Positions 1 to 12,121 of a DNA stretch of 64,000 nucleotides are shown piece by piece. Origin of the DNA: Corythucha ciliata (lineage: Eukaryota > Arthropoda > Insecta > Hemiptera > Tingidae). The notes beneath the pieces are model-generated. The model ran no database searches. It was not told where the DNA came from and saw only the letters and a program-made list of their open reading frames with translations. Numbering within the stretch: position 1 is the stretch's first letter; every line of letters begins with the position of its first letter. Made by a program: the position numbers and the translations under genes. The DNA is taken from contig CM075941.1 in assembly GCA_038030265.1 (NCBI GenBank), positions 21,452,001 to 21,516,000 on the forward strand, given 5' to 3'.

Positions 1-1072
1 ACATTTCTGAAAAGATCACTAAATTTTGCTTCAGAAATCACCGCTCAACTTTGTTTTTCACGTATTCGAGTATTTTTTACGAATTTCCAAAAATTGCTCG
101 GATGGCTTTTCTCGACTGTGTGGCACAAATCATCGACGATTTGTACCTTCTCAGACTGCTTGAATTTTGGTCCCAATCCAGGAAAAACATGCCCATTATG
201 TGAGCTTTCAATTGACGTAAGACAATTGAAAATCGGTTGAATTTTTACTGAGATATGACACGAAAGGTTCGGAAAAACAGCACAAAATCGTCAAAATAAG
301 CCATATTGCAACTGTCAGGTAAAATCCCAAAAAATTGTTTTCGACGTCAAAATAACCCCAAAATTCAAAGAGACAATTTATTTAAGAAAAATCAGTGCAC
401 CATGTCCATCATCATCGTCATCTCCCCACCACTTTCACTAGCAAATAATCAATTATTAAACGAATTAACTGGTCTGATTCCTTCTAGTTTTCGTCTGGTG
501 CTATTTTTCAGACGTTTTTGTATGATAATTTTAGTGATTCACGCGCATGATGTGATTTGTACCAGAAAAATAAATTTTGAATTTGAATAATTACGGAAGG
601 ATACCTGAAAATCTAATTAAATGAGTATTTACTAGTGAAAGTGGTGGGAGATGATGTAGATGATGGACATGGTGCACTAATTTTTCTTAAATAAATTGTT
701 TCTTTGAATTTTGGGGTTATTTTGACGTCGGAAACAATTTTTGGGGGATTTTACCTGACAGTTGCAATATGGCTTATTTTGACGATTTTGCGCTGTTTTT
801 CCGAACCTTTCGTGTCATATCTCAGTAAAAATTCAACCGATTTTCAATTGTCTTACGTCAATTGAAAGCTCACATAATGGGCATGTTTTTCCTGGATTGG
901 GACCAAAATTCAAGCAGTCTGAGAAGGTACAAATCGTCGACGATTTGTGCCACACAGTCGAGAAAAGCCATCCGAGCAATTTTTGGAAATTCGTAAAAAA
1001 TACTCGAATACGTGAAAAACAAAGTTGAGCGGTGATTTCTGAAGCAAAATTTAGTGATCTTTTCAGAAATGT
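1..1072. mobile_element. Large foldback (inverted-repeat) element
   Basis: Positions 1-440 and 632-1072 are reverse complements with only scattered mismatches. The first bases (ACATTTCTGAAAAG) mirror the bases ending at 1072 (CTTTTCAGAAATGT), and the inner ends meet at AGTGAAAGTGGTGGG and its complement. A loop of about 190 bp (441-631) separates the arms. No transposase or other protein is recognisable. The short open frames inside are strand mirrors of each other. The left arm starts at the window edge, so the element may extend further left and no target duplication can be tested. It could be a non-autonomous foldback transposon or a recent inverted duplication. Confidence 0.85.
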
Positions 1073-1291
1073 GCTTCGTTTTGCTCCACAGTTGATGGTT
1101 CGGTCACCACCGTCACTATTTGGTTAAAAAGTAGCGAGTGGCTAAAAAACCACAAATGTCCCCGTAACTCTGAAGCAAAGCATTTGCGACCCTATGTTCA
1201 TAGAGTGATTTTGGACGCAATCGATCAGTACTACAACATATTAAAATATAATACACTCCTCGTGAAACACCCTGTTTATATACATATATCT

Positions 1292-1600
1292 TTATGGCCG
1301 TTTTCTTGTTAGCACGATAACTCTCGTAGAAGTTAATTTAGCGGAACGTGCTTTGGCACAAAAATCAGTAGTCATGAGACCCCGGTCGGTATTGCATTTG
1401 GGCCAAATCGGTCAAAGTGGAGGGGGGTGGGAAATAGGGCTTGAAATGGTCAAAGAATCACTACAAATCCCCAGTTGATTCTAGAAGCATCATATTCGGT
1501 ACGTATACTCCATAATATAGACTAGCCTTTGATTCCCATTTTAATTTTTTGAAAAAGTCAAGGTGGTGGGGGTGTTCCTTCCGGTGTGGAAGTGTAAAAA
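1292..1600 (+). repeat. Solitary copy of the ~296-bp repeat
   Basis: This stretch begins TTATGGCCGTTTTCTTG and runs through landmarks such as GTTAGCACGATAACTCTCG, GGTCGGTATTGCATTTGGG and GATTCTAGAAGCATCATATT, in the same order as each unit of the tandem array at 12122-13480. Both copies start at the same base next to a TATATA-rich stretch, so the left edge is likely a real element end. It encodes nothing recognisable. Confidence 0.85.
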
Positions 1601-2130
1601 TAGCGTTGAACTTCACTAGTTCATCTTAGCGCTCATTTTTGAAGAGAGGGTGGTGAAAATTGAGGAAGAAGTTCGGCTTAATGAAACAAATTATGGTATC
1701 AAAATTATTACTTCTGGGACGGCTTAGGGTATCCGTATACGGAATGAAATGCACTCTTTCCGACCGCCAGCTGCCGGAGCGATTTTTTTTTTTTTTTCAT
1801 TTGTCTTGTTGTGAACGCCGGTACGCCATAAATTCGGGCGGTGACCTCCTCGCTCTGAAGAGTCACGGAGATTGGAAGTCTAGCGTCCAGCGTTGCCGAA
1901 GGGTACGTTGAAAACTCCATGAAAAGTGAAGAGTAAACCGCAAGAAGAATTCCAGGGGCCGACGACTTTACCGGGGACCGGGGCCCAGCACAAAGTTCAA
2001 ATAGATAGCTGAAAACCCGAAGAAGAACACTTACTGTATGTCACCCCGAAAGAAGTAAATTACAATTTCAAATTGCAACAATTGCCGAATCAATATAAAA
2101 ATTGACCAAAAAGAATTACTTACACGACAC
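1601..2130. other. Unassigned sequence
   Basis: No gene, array or transposon is recognised here. There is a 14-base T run near 1784 and short open frames on both strands without domain features. Confidence 0.5.
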
Positions 2131-2440
2131 CCGTTTACACGGTTTAATCTTGTTGCTCAATATGATGGAATTAATTTCATTGAATGGCTCAGGCAATTTG
2201 ATAGAGCAAGATTATGATAATTACAAATGTTTACATGTTTCAATTTCATTGAATCCATGAAATTGAGCAATAAAGCCGGATACACACATGCGGTACTTGC
2301 CGAGTAACGAGCAACATATTTTTGAAATTCTCAGCTGGTTGGTTTCTAAGCAATTGCTAGAAATTGATTGAATATTTTGCAAGTTACTTGGCAAGTACCG
2401 CATGTGTGTATCCGGCTTAAGATTAAACCATGTAAACGCG
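2131..2440. mobile_element. Older hairpin element, interrupted
   Basis: The left end (CGTTTACACGGTTTAATCT, from 2132) mirrors the right end (AGATTAAACCATGTAAACG, to 2438). Inner segments 2151-2190 and about 2237-2272, containing TTGCTCAAT and its complement ATTGAGCAA, also pair. The right arm is cut by the MITE at 2274-2417. Removing that insertion restores one hairpin of about 165 bp. No protein is encoded. Confidence 0.6.
2274..2417. mobile_element. MITE with TAA target duplication
   Basis: The termini AGCCGGATACACACATGCGG and CCGCATGTGTGTATCCGGCT are perfect inverted repeats, and pairing continues inward with mismatches. TAA flanks both sides (2271-2273 and 2418-2420). A 3-bp TWA duplication is the hallmark of PIF/Harbinger (Tourist-like) MITEs, so that assignment is an inference from family knowledge. 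The element is 144 bp and non-coding. Confidence 0.8.
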
Positions 2441-2832
2441 CCTTTACCTACATTGTTCATTTAAATAATTCAACGTACAAATATATTTTCTGTTGTCTTG
2501 CGAACGATTCAACCACAACAATCACACCGCCCTTCTATCAATTCAAACCTCCTTCACTTGAGCAGTTGAGCGATGTATTACTACGAGCAGCGAGATAACG
2601 TAACTGTTCTGTTGCGTACCCGCTTTCCTAATTATTATCTCGGAATTTCCGTTGATTCCGCTTTTCCGGTTGTACATAAAGTTATGCATATAACTTTGGA
2701 GTAAATCCGCTTATTTTCCTCGAGACATTACAGCCCTCGCTTCGCTCGGGCTGATAAACTTGTCTCTCAGAAAATAAACCACGTCTGTACTCCCTCGATA
2801 TCTTATATACTTACTAAATATAATATACTAAT

Positions 2833-2967
2833 ATGTGGGCAGCGTATTCCTCTTCTCTGGTGCTGCAGGGACAGGCAGAGAGGGTCCTCTTGGTGGTGGA
2901 AGAAGTGCCACTGCACACGTCCATTAATGAACGTTATATGTGTCCGGTGGCCTTACAAAACCGGTAG
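2833..2967 (+). CDS. Short unrecognised open frame
   Basis: A 44-codon frame starts at ATG 2833 and stops at TAG 2965-2967. Codon use is mixed rather than following the local AT bias, with a leucine/valine-rich centre (ERVLLVVEEVPLH). A possible 3' splice site (CTGGTGCTGCAG) lies inside the frame near 2868, so part of it could instead be an exon start. I do not recognise the protein. It may be a transposon fragment or chance. Confidence 0.15.
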   Translation: MWAAYSSSLVLQGQAERVLLVVEEVPLHTSINERYMCPVALQNR

Positions 2968-4062
2968 CTCAAGAAGCTCCACTTGTGCTGACATGGACCT
3001 CTTTCCCTAACATGTTGGCCCCTAGTGGCAGGAAACAAACTGTGCGGGAAAAATATCTCCCTTTCTGTCTTATTTTCCACCCTTCCGGCTCCACTGACAA
3101 ACCCACCTCAATAACGTTTCTGCGCTTCAGGAATTTTTTCGGGATTGCCCAACGCTATTCGACCCAATCGTTTGTTCCCATTCCATCTCCGGGGCTAAAT
3201 CGACGAACGATTTATGATGTAAACAAAGAGTCCCAAACCGAGGAAGAACATTGGTATTGTTAATCTTTCGATTTATAAGACGCTCGCTAAATCATTACGG
3301 TGAGTTGTGTGATGATCCCATTTTTTTGATTTACTTTTTGAGTTCTATTAAGAAAATTAAATTGTCTATCCCTTCCCCCATCACCCACCCTAACAGCATT
3401 CCACTCGCTGCCGTCACTCAGAACCCATTACCCGGAAACGCCGACAACGTTGTAACACTTGAAATTATTGCGGAGGGGATAAAAGCTTCCCCTAGACTAG
3501 ATTCTTCCTAAATTACCCTCCACCATCCCCCTTTTCCTCCATCACCAAAAATAATATGTAAACATGTTTTTCATCGAAGATACACCTAAAGATTGGGCCT
3601 CTTTCTGCTGGACCCCACCCCCACCCATAACACAATCCTCATCGGCTACTGCAAATCTTTTGACAAACTTCTCTAATAAAAAAAAAAAAACCCCTCTCGT
3701 AAGAGTTAAAAGGACGCCGAAAAGAGGCCTGTTATTGACAGTGAAGGGGGGGTTTATTGACCTTTAGAGACGCGCTTTTGAGGCCTTTTAATGTTATATT
3801 TTTATTCTTGGTATAGAAGGAGCCCATATCCTTAAATCAAGTTAAATGAGTGGCGATGTGTGTTGTGGGGGGGGGGGGCCCTAAAATAGGGCGCGCTTTA
3901 TTTGTGCAGCGAAGGGGATTTAGATATATCCCAAGAGATTGATTTTGACGCCAATTACTACTTACGCCATTTCATGGATTATGGATTATAAGTATATAGA
4001 TATGATAATTTTAATAAGCCTCCCTCCATGGTTTGATAAAAACGTTCTAAAAAAGTTTTTAG

Positions 4063-4114
4063 CCGTACTAATGAACGTCAAGAAACCCAAGAAACCAAGG
4101 AGGTGGAAGAAATG
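4063..4114 (+). CDS. Candidate micro-exon
   Basis: A 52-base segment lies between a 3' splice-like signal (AAAAAGTTTTTAG) and a strong donor (ATG|GTAAGT). It is open in two frames: one is lysine/arginine-rich (MNVKKPKKPRRWKK), the other acidic (NERQETQETKEVEE). No family is recognised. The segment is short enough that chance is a real alternative. Confidence 0.2.
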
Positions 4115-5487
4115 GTAAGTGGAGGGGTTGTTTGGACAAAAAAAAATATTAAATGCAAATGACGTGATACGTTGAAGAATGAGGGAAAACACATTTGAGA
4201 ACGGTGAAGGCAAGAGGATGAGGGAAGGGGGTCCGTAGTAGCACGGCACGTCGTGAATAAATCAGTTGAGCAACCTTACTATCAAAACACGCACTTTATT
4301 TCAGGAGAGAACCCCCCCCCCCCAACCAAAACCCTCCTCAAAAGACACCATTGCCCGAGAAGACCCTTTGCCATTTGGAGACATTTTGTAGGTATACACA
4401 AGCTCTATGAATAAAAAGCTTTTTTCCTGTCATTTTCTCTATAAATGTGAAATGTCTCAACACGAAGCTCAAACATCGCAGGATTTTTGTCAAAGTGTTT
4501 GTTGGTGATGGCAGAAGGGTGAAGTGTGAGGGATAGATTAGTTCATTTATAAAACATTGGAGCGTATACAGACGGAGAATTATCGCTCTTCAGCGTCGAT
4601 TTGGGCTTGAAGAGGTTCCGAAGAACAGGTCATCAACTCGGCAAGCTTTGAAAGAGAAGCCTTTTGAACTTTCGGAGAACATTTTAAACGAGAGGGTGGA
4701 GGGACGTATGATTCGTCATTCAAAGAAAATGGTAGGGCTCACGTAACCGATTTTCGAATTATATCGCCAATATCACGCCACCTCTATCTTTATCAGTGTA
4801 TTTTTCGTAGAGGGGCAACCCCCCCCCCCACTCAAATACTACCACCACCACCGTCACCCAAGCATTATTGACACAGCTAAGCGTGGTTTTTCGTTGTGGT
4901 GGAGATTTTCCTCTTCTGCATGGTCTCGCTTACTGCGATAGCCAGAATTAGGGAAGTCGTCCCTTTAAAACCCCAATTTCGCCGCATTGTCACTTCAGCG
5001 ATAAATTTCAAGAGTTTCATCCTTTTCAAAGCTCAAATTTTTCCTATTATTGGCAGTTACTGAACCCAAATTTTCGGATGGATGTTGCCAATTTCGCGGG
5101 CTTGACCCATCTAAAGATCGAATTTCCTGACAATTACTCATAAAAAACCATTCCACGTATTTGGGTTCTCATTTCCGTCTGTTAGGCTCTTTCAAAAACC
5201 ACATTTCACATATATCTGGCGTGCCAGGAACCAACTTCGGCCCCGGGGTTCATGACCTTCAAAATCGAATTCGGGATTGCATTGTCCCTGAATCAATTTT
5301 GCAAGTTTGACCACTGGAAATGCTGGGCTTATAGGCACTAAAAATATCAATTTAGCTAGGTTTGACCGTTTAAAATCAGAACTTCATTTATTTTGCTTCT
5401 AAAAAACCGTTCTCACGGATTTGTCTGATATAAATACAACCAATTTCACCGGTTTAGGTCGTTCAAAACCCAAAGTTATGTAAATTA

Positions 5488-5640
5488 AGGCCCGAATGCC
5501 AAGTCGTTTCTCGAAATTCCCTTCACTACAACCTACCTGACAAGCTGTAGGAAGGTTATTTCATAGTTTTTCCAGTTTGTGAGGGAGCTTTGAGGTTGTG
5601 GAAAATTCGAGGAAGGAACGACTTGGCATCAAACGGGTCT
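5488..5640. mobile_element. Hairpin MITE inside array A
   Basis: The ends AGGCCCGAATGCCAAGTCGT and ACGACTTGGCATCAAACGGG pair with small offsets, and CACTACAACCT pairs with AGGTTGTGG further in. The left flank is TTA. The right flank reads TTAG one base earlier than expected, so a TTA duplication is likely but not exact. No coding capacity is seen. Confidence 0.65.
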
Positions 5641-6009
5641 TAGTTCCGAAAAAAAATTCCCGCCGATTTGGCTCTGATGAGTAGAACCAATTTTACGTGA
5701 TTGGCTCTTCAAAGAACCGATTTCGCGGGTTTTAGTCATTGATAAAAGCGAGTGTCGCAGGGTTGGGTCGTTCAACTCCCAAATTTTTTTGAAACAAGTT
5801 GGCGGAATTCAGTCACTGAAAACCAAATTTCACGGGTTCCGTTCTTCAAAAACGCAATTTCGAGGGTTTGGCTCTTCATAAAATAAATTTCGCGGGCCTT
5901 TGTTCTTTCTAAAACGAATTTTGCGGGTTCGCCTCCACAAAAACCAGGTTTGAAGGTTGTTTAACGTCTAAAACCTCACTTCGCAGGGGCTTAGTCGCTG
6001 CAAAAACTA

Positions 6010-6980
6010 ATTTCGCGGTGTTTACAAGTCGGAAACTCTAATTTTGTGGGGTCGCCTTTACACAAAAGCTATTTTCGGGGGGTTCAGTCGTCGGAAGATC
6101 CACTTTTACGTGTTTGTTTCTTTAAACTCCTAATTTTGCGAGGCACGGGCACTGCAAAAACCAATGTCGAGAGGTTTAGTGGTTGGGACCCCCGATTTCG
6201 CTTGTTGGATTCATCAAAAAATCCAATTTAGCGGAGCTTATTCACTGGAAAAACTAATTTCGCGGAGTTTAGTCGAATTTCGCGTTTCTAGCTATTTGGA
6301 GCTTCAATTTTGCGGGATTGAATCATCAAAACTCAATTTATTTGTGGGGCTTCCACCTTGATAAAACCAATGTCGCAGGTCTTGCTCTTTCAGAAAATCC
6401 ATTTCGCAGGTTTGCCTAGACAAAAAGCCAATTCCGTGAGCTTACGAATTGGAAAACCTAATTTTGTGAGTTTATGTCTTCTGAAACGCAATTACGCGGG
6501 GGTTGCTGCATAAACTGATGTTTAGAAGTTGGAAACTCCAATTTTACAGGGTCGCCATTATGAAAAACTTAATTTTCGGGGGTTCAATGCATGGAAAATC
6601 CCATTTCTGAGCATTTGTTTCTTTAAAATCACAATCTCGTGGGGCTTGGTCACTGCAAAAACTAATTTCGCAGGGTTTAGCGTTAAAAAAATTAGTTTCG
6701 TGTGCTTGGTTCATGAAAATCCCATTCCCGTGGATTAAGCTCTTACAAAAACCAATTTCGCCGGGTTCAGTCGTTGGTAATTCCATTTTTGCGTCAATGG
6801 TTGTTCAAAACCCCAAGTTTCGCGGAGCTTATTCTCCGGAAAAATCTGGAAAACCCCTAATTTCGCGTGTATAGCAGTTTGAAAATTCGATTTTGCAGGA
6901 TTGAATCATCAAAACTCTGTTTATTTGTGGGGTTTCCACGTTGATAGAACCAATTCCGTGTGCCAGTCATTTTCGGAAAA
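6010..6980 (+). repeat. Segmental duplication inside array A
   Basis: Two long stretches keep the same order of otherwise variable modules: about 6010-6420 and 6515-6980. Shared landmarks include GTTTCTTTAAA, CACTGCAAAAAC, GATTGAATCATCAAAACTC and TTTATTTGTGGGG. Their offset grows from about 500 to about 590 bp, so the copies differ by indels. This shows the array also grows by duplication of blocks of ten or more modules. Confidence 0.6.
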
Positions 6981-9900
6981 TAAATTTCGCCCTATTAAAT
7001 AATCAATTTTGCGAGATTTAGTCGTTAAAAAAAGAAACAATATCGTTGGTTCGGCTCATTCAGGAAATAAATTTTCTGTTGTTTCTTGTTTCCCCGCTCA
7101 ATAAAACAATTTCGCGAGCCTTGTTCTTCCAGAAATCAATTTCGTGGGTTTCCCTTTTCAAAACACCTAACCCAATTTTGCAGGTTTCTGTATTAAAAAC
7201 AGGTACAATTTTGTGGGGCTCACTCGTTGGAAAAACCAATTTCACGGGGTTTTTATTTAAAAAAACCAATTTCGCTGGTTTATACTATAGGTCACTGTAA
7301 AGACCAATTTTGCGGTGTTTAGTCCTTGAGAAAATGAATTTCGCGTGTATTGCTCTATAAAAAGTCAGTTTTGTGGGATGGGGGTAGTTAAAAAACAATT
7401 AACTATGCGGGGTCTGCACCTTCAAGAAACCAATTTCGCGGACCGTCGAGGTCCAGATTTCGGTCGACTTTTTTGCGGTTTTCATGACTTAGCTCCCCAA
7501 GTCTCAACTGACATCCGAGTGGAGAACAATGCCCAAGGAACGCCACCAAAACTTGCACTTGCGATGGTTGTTCTTGATGAGCGGAGCAGCAAGAAAATCG
7601 GTCAATGATGGTTTTGGGACACACTGTGTAATGTGTGGTAAGCCAAAGGGGGGGAGGGGCTATACGCACTTTGAAGGGCTACGACAGACCTTTACGCCTT
7701 CGCGTGTAATCAGGCTGGCGGGCGTTCAGGTTTCAAGTACCAACGAACCTGCACTTTTAACGGTCTCGCATCAAAAAACACGTAAAATTTATTCTCATTA
7801 AGCAGAACGCCCCTCTCCCCCACCGACTAAAAGGTCAATGAAATCGTGACCCCCCTCCCCGCAACAGACTCTTGAGCCCGACACCTTTCGCCCATTAATC
7901 GGCCCCCTCCACCCCCGCCTCGTGTTTCAAAGTTGACAGCTCTTTTCTTTAAGAAGACAAAATAAATTTGATGAAGGCATCATGTTATACTGTACCCCCT
8001 CGAGAGAGATTTCCCCCTCACCACTTGTAACGATAATGAAGTGGTTCCACACACGGAAATGATTCGAAAAAAGGTGGCGAAGGATAGTCTGCGGCCGATA
8101 GGGCGGGGGTGCATTCCAAAAAAAATGTCTCTCCTCGCTTCGGCGAGCGTTTTCAATCGAATTGCCATTTGTCTTCCAAAAAGTTTGTGTGAGAGCGAAA
8201 GAGAGAAAGGACCGTTTGAACAGGGAGAATGCTAACAATTTGGTTCGGAAGTCCCCCCCGCCCACTCACTCAAGACCGATTATAAGAATCTGATTGTGAG
8301 GATGATGAGGTGAGGAAGTGGTTGCTCAATCGTTAGACGGATTTGAGCTTTAATTAAACCCGTTGTATACCATTCCTATTTAAATTGGAAAGGCAGACAA
8401 GGTGACCCTTTCCTCCGCCTCGTCACAGGGACCACCGTCACCTTTCATCGGTTGAGCTTCTTTCACACGTTTTTATTTTTCAACATTTTTTGTACCTTTT
8501 CGGCTGCTGAGAAGTTAATAAAGTATTCTCCTTCAGTACCATTTTATTGTTGAAAGAAAAAAGAAATGAAGAACGTTTTACTATTGCCTCAGGCAATGTA
8601 ACAAGGAGAAGAGAAGGCCGATATAGGGACGCACGTAATCTCCAACTTGGAATCTCTATGCACATACGCTCACACTCGGACTGTGTGCGCAGGAGGGGGG
8701 ACAGGGGGAAGTCGTTCTCAATTCTTTGGATTCCTTTACTGGCATTACGCAATAAATTAATTGTCCCGCCAAGGAACGGAATTGCAACTCGCCCTCCCCA
8801 TAAAGCCAGAAGCACACTGCGCGTTTGAGAAAAAAGGCCATCTTCAAAAGGTTGACGACATTTTTCCCACCTTTATTTTGTGTAAACGAACGCCGATTGA
8901 GTCGCGCGGTCGGATTCCCGGGCGGGCCAGCTCTACCCCTCTCCCACTCCACCATTATATCGAGATTTTGGAGTTTATTCAAAATTGAAACGCCCGCTAT
9001 GAATAAAGAGACATGAGAGAGGCTCTAAAGCGTCATACCAATACGATCCTCGTGTAGGGGGAGGGCATTGCGTTTTTCGGTTCTATGATTTTTTTCTCTC
9101 CTTCCAGACAATGCAGGGGCGAGGGGGCAGTGATGTGATGATGAATGTAACAGAGCTTGTCCCCTCTTCACCCAAAACTTATAAAACAAAAGGGGGAAAA
9201 ATCCGTTTTTTGGGGGGAAAAAAAACAACAACAGAGGGTGAAGGAGGGGCACCTTAACTGAATATCCACAAAACGTATAAACGTATATAAGCAAAACGTA
9301 TATAAGTTATAAAAATATCTTTTCCTTCAACTCCCCGCCCCACTCATGCCCCTCTACATCATACCCCTTTGAGACACAGTTCATGAAATTACGCCTTCTT
9401 TTTATTAGCTTCCTTTCGTATTCTTCCACCCAATAACCCACCTCGAGACCATAATTTTTCGGGATACTTCAATCGAAGAAAAGAATAATGGTGTCGAACA
9501 GGGTAGGGTGGGGTGGAGGACTGTGCCCTTGTCTTTCCAACGTTTGATGCTTTTCACATGCGGCCAAATCCCCCGCCCCACCACACCCCTTAAAGGAATA
9601 ACTAGGAAGTCCATTTGGACACGAATATGAGACGAAGCTTGAAAACATAACTTATTCATGAACGTTACACCTTCTCGTTTTTCCAGATTTTACTGCCCCT
9701 CCCCTCCAACCCTTTTTTTGCCCTCTTCGAACCTGCGAAAATGGCCGCTGGAGAATTTTTAATTAAACGATCTGGTTCTAGCGGAGAAAAAACAACAACA
9801 AAAAACAAGATAGCTAAACAGGGAAGGGCGGGGGGAAGCCTTTGGCCTTATGAATGATAGGTCCATTCCTTTCGTCTCCCAGTGCTCTCTTCTTGTTAAC

Positions 9901-10107
9901 TGCCTTCGAATTTATTAAAAAAGGTTAAAGCCTGAAACGGAATGATGACTCTTCCCCGTCAAGCTCACCCGCGAACCGGTCTCAAAAAGACTGTATGAAG
10001 AGTGTGAGCGCACAAGGTGTGGTTTGGGGGGGGGGGTTAAGGTTTCAACGGCTCGTCTCTGGGAGTATGAATTACGCGAATGAAGTTAGCCGACGAGTTT
10101 GTAAACC

Positions 10108-10127
10108 AGAGAGAGAGAGAGAGAGAG
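10108..10127. repeat. (AG)n microsatellite
   Basis: A run of about 10 AG dinucleotides. Confidence 0.95.
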
Positions 10128-10683
10128 TAGAGAGAATAAGAAAGTGAGCGTGAAGGGGTGAATGGTTGAGAGATGTTAATTAATTACCCTTACAATACGC
10201 TCAGCGTCAATTAACACAGATATGTAGGGGTGGGTTGAGTGAACGTAGGGCTTTAACGGCTCTCGTAAAAATTCTTTTCATTCGGTCCCCACTTATCTAG
10301 AAAATTTGTGTGTCTCCATTCCATTTTCAGGGGACAGACTAATTCAATTAAAAATTACCCTTAAAGGGGGTATAATAAAATATAATGACGTCAAAGACAG
10401 CCTTTTTCCATTAAGCTGTAAGAAAAGAAATGAAAGTTACTTCCTACACGATTTATTTCAAGCCATTTCTAATTACAGGAGTCAAAATTAACGTTTATCG
10501 GCCAATTTAACAGATTTCCGCACATCCTTTTACGTCGACGTAAACAAAATTTAGTGTTTATTTAAGGCTTTTCTTGGGGAATCGTTAAATAAATTCAAAC
10601 TTTTCTCGTTGTAGACAGCGTTGTGGCCTGGAATTACCTGCTGATTCCAAAAATAAAAAAAACACTAACCCAAATACCTGCAG

Positions 10684-10749
10684 GATAATGTAGATGCCAC
10701 GATCGCGAGAGCAGCGCTACTTGGCGGGAAAGTCTCAAAGTCAGGAAAG
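10684..10749 (+). CDS. Candidate 66-base internal exon
   Basis: Exactly 22 codons are open between a plausible 3' splice site (branch-like CACTAAC followed by AAATACCTGCAG) and a donor (AAAG|GTAATG). The reading begins DNVDATIARAALLGG and ends KVSKSGK, with balanced codon use unlike the AT-rich flanks. Length divisible by three with phase 0 at both ends would suit a cassette exon. I cannot assign a family. It lies upstream of, and would not belong to, the SLC16 gene at 24 kb. Chance or a relic remains possible. Confidence 0.38.
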
Positions 10750-11209
10750 GTAATGATGGTTCTCCCGTACCGTTCACCTACTTTACCCTACAGGAGAATG
10801 TCGTCGTCAGGTGTCTCCTGAGTGCTGAGTCCTGAGTGGATACCACTTGAGCCTTGAAAAATTCAACTGATTTTGTTGGTTTTCCTAACTATTTCAAAAA
10901 ATGACCCCCCCTCCCACCAAAGGTCAAAAGCGCTATAGTTCGGTCTCATTAATATTACTAACAAGTTATGTACCCAAATTTAAGTCGCGTTGATCTACTT
11001 TAGGTATACATTCATCAATTAATAAATTCGTCTTTTTCATTTGTTTCAGGTACGTTGAAGAAGGATGCAATAAATTTTAACAAACGCTGGTAAAGTAATT
11101 TTTGAATTTGGCCGCACCACGCAGTTGAACCACTTTTTCAGGGTGGCTACCCTCTCACTCTGTATCTTTTGAATAGCAGCAGTATGGGTCACAAATAATG
11201 GTCCGACCT

Positions 11210-11620
11210 CGAAAAAAAGTTTTGAAGGAGCCAAAACCCGCGAAATTGGTTTCAGTAAGTCCCAGATCCGCAGAAGTCAGAGGGTTGGGAGAGCTAAGCC
11301 CATGAAATTTTCAATGTGTCAAGCCAACCAAATTGGTTACTTGAAGAAATCGACCAGTGTTTCATGCAGCGAGACCCGCGAAATTGCCAGCCAAACTGTC
11401 GGAATTGTGTTTTTCAAAGAATAAAGGTGAAATTAATTCTTGAATTAGTCAAATCTGCGAAGCTTGGACTTGGAAAGATGCCCAACCCCAGCGGAATGGC
11501 TTTTTCGAAGAACCGAAAAATCCCCTTTTTGAATGAATCAACGCCGGGAAATTGACTTTTTAGGGAGTCAATACAGCGAAATTGGCCTATTGAGTATGAC
11601 CCTCGAAATTCTGTTCTGTG
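11210..11620 (-). repeat. Family A array, minus orientation
   Basis: Reverse-complement modules (CCCGCGAAATTGG, CCGGGAAATTGACTTTT, CAGCGAAATTGGC) recur about every 30-50 bp. The pattern matches the 4965-7450 block read on the other strand. Confidence 0.7.
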
Positions 11621-12121
11621 AGCAGCTCACAATCTGGGGGCATATAGTTATGAAATTGAATCCAAACGCAGGACTTGAATGAGTGGATATGTGCGGTGAG
11701 GTGGATGAGTTATGTATGTGCCCCCCCCCCTCACTCATCAGAAAAATTTCAACTACGACCGAGCCCAACCGTCTAACCACGGGCAATTTTGACAAATTGC
11801 CTTCAGATACCACGAATTTGTGTTATTTATAAATTCTAAACGCAAATGAGCATTTTTTCGCTGTTTTATCTGCGATTAACACTCTTTTTTAAATTTTAGC
11901 TTAAGTAGGTGAATTAGGTGTGTGGGTGTCCGGCTCAAATTGCCAAATACATATTAAAATCGAACAAATTTCCTATTGGTCTCGTCGTGATGGTGGCAAA
12001 CATGGGTCATGTCATGTTTTTTTCACGTTTCAGAACCTCTAGAACACGAATTCAGTGGTCTCCGGAATTCATATATCTATATCTATATATTTCTTTATAT
12101 ATATTTATATATTTATAATAT
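11621..12121. other. Unassigned sequence ending in an AT tract
   Basis: No gene is recognised. There is a 10-C run at 11721-11730. A TATATCTATATATTT-type tract at about 12068-12121 immediately precedes the 296-bp satellite. Confidence 0.5.

Larger units (their letters stand above)
2441..4964. other. Low-repeat island 1
   Basis: Non-array sequence with homopolymers of 11-12 bases (G at 3867-3878, C at 4312-4323 and 4819-4829). A small GC-rich hairpin, CCCTCGCTTCGCTCGGG, lies near 2734. Two weak coding candidates are listed separately. Nothing else is recognised. Confidence 0.5.
4965..7450 (+). repeat. Family A degenerate array, plus orientation
   Basis: About 2.5 kb is built from diverged copies of a module of roughly 30-42 bp. 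A typical reading is CAATTTCGCGGGTTTGGCTC followed by TTTCAAAAAC. The CAATTTYGCGGG core recurs through the whole block, with spacing drifting because of indels. Short open frames in it are by-products of the repeat. A MITE interrupts it at 5488-5640. Start and end are where the core stops being visible. Confidence 0.85.
7451..11200. other. Low-repeat island 2
   Basis: Apparently single-copy sequence with purine- and pyrimidine-rich stretches, an 11-G run at 10026-10036 and one candidate exon at 10684-10749. Open frames around 7345-7800 and 8480-9000 overlap on opposite strands, have no recognisable domain and are not called as genes. Confidence 0.45.

Noticed and set aside
6046..7600. Several 60-87 codon frames on both strands within the large A array
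   Set aside because: They repeat the same peptide motifs because they are translations of the repeat module, and they overlap on opposite strands.
7345..7608. Plus-strand frame with STDIRVENNAQGTPPK-type reading
   Set aside because: The opposite strand is equally open, no splice signals bracket it, and part of it is array A.
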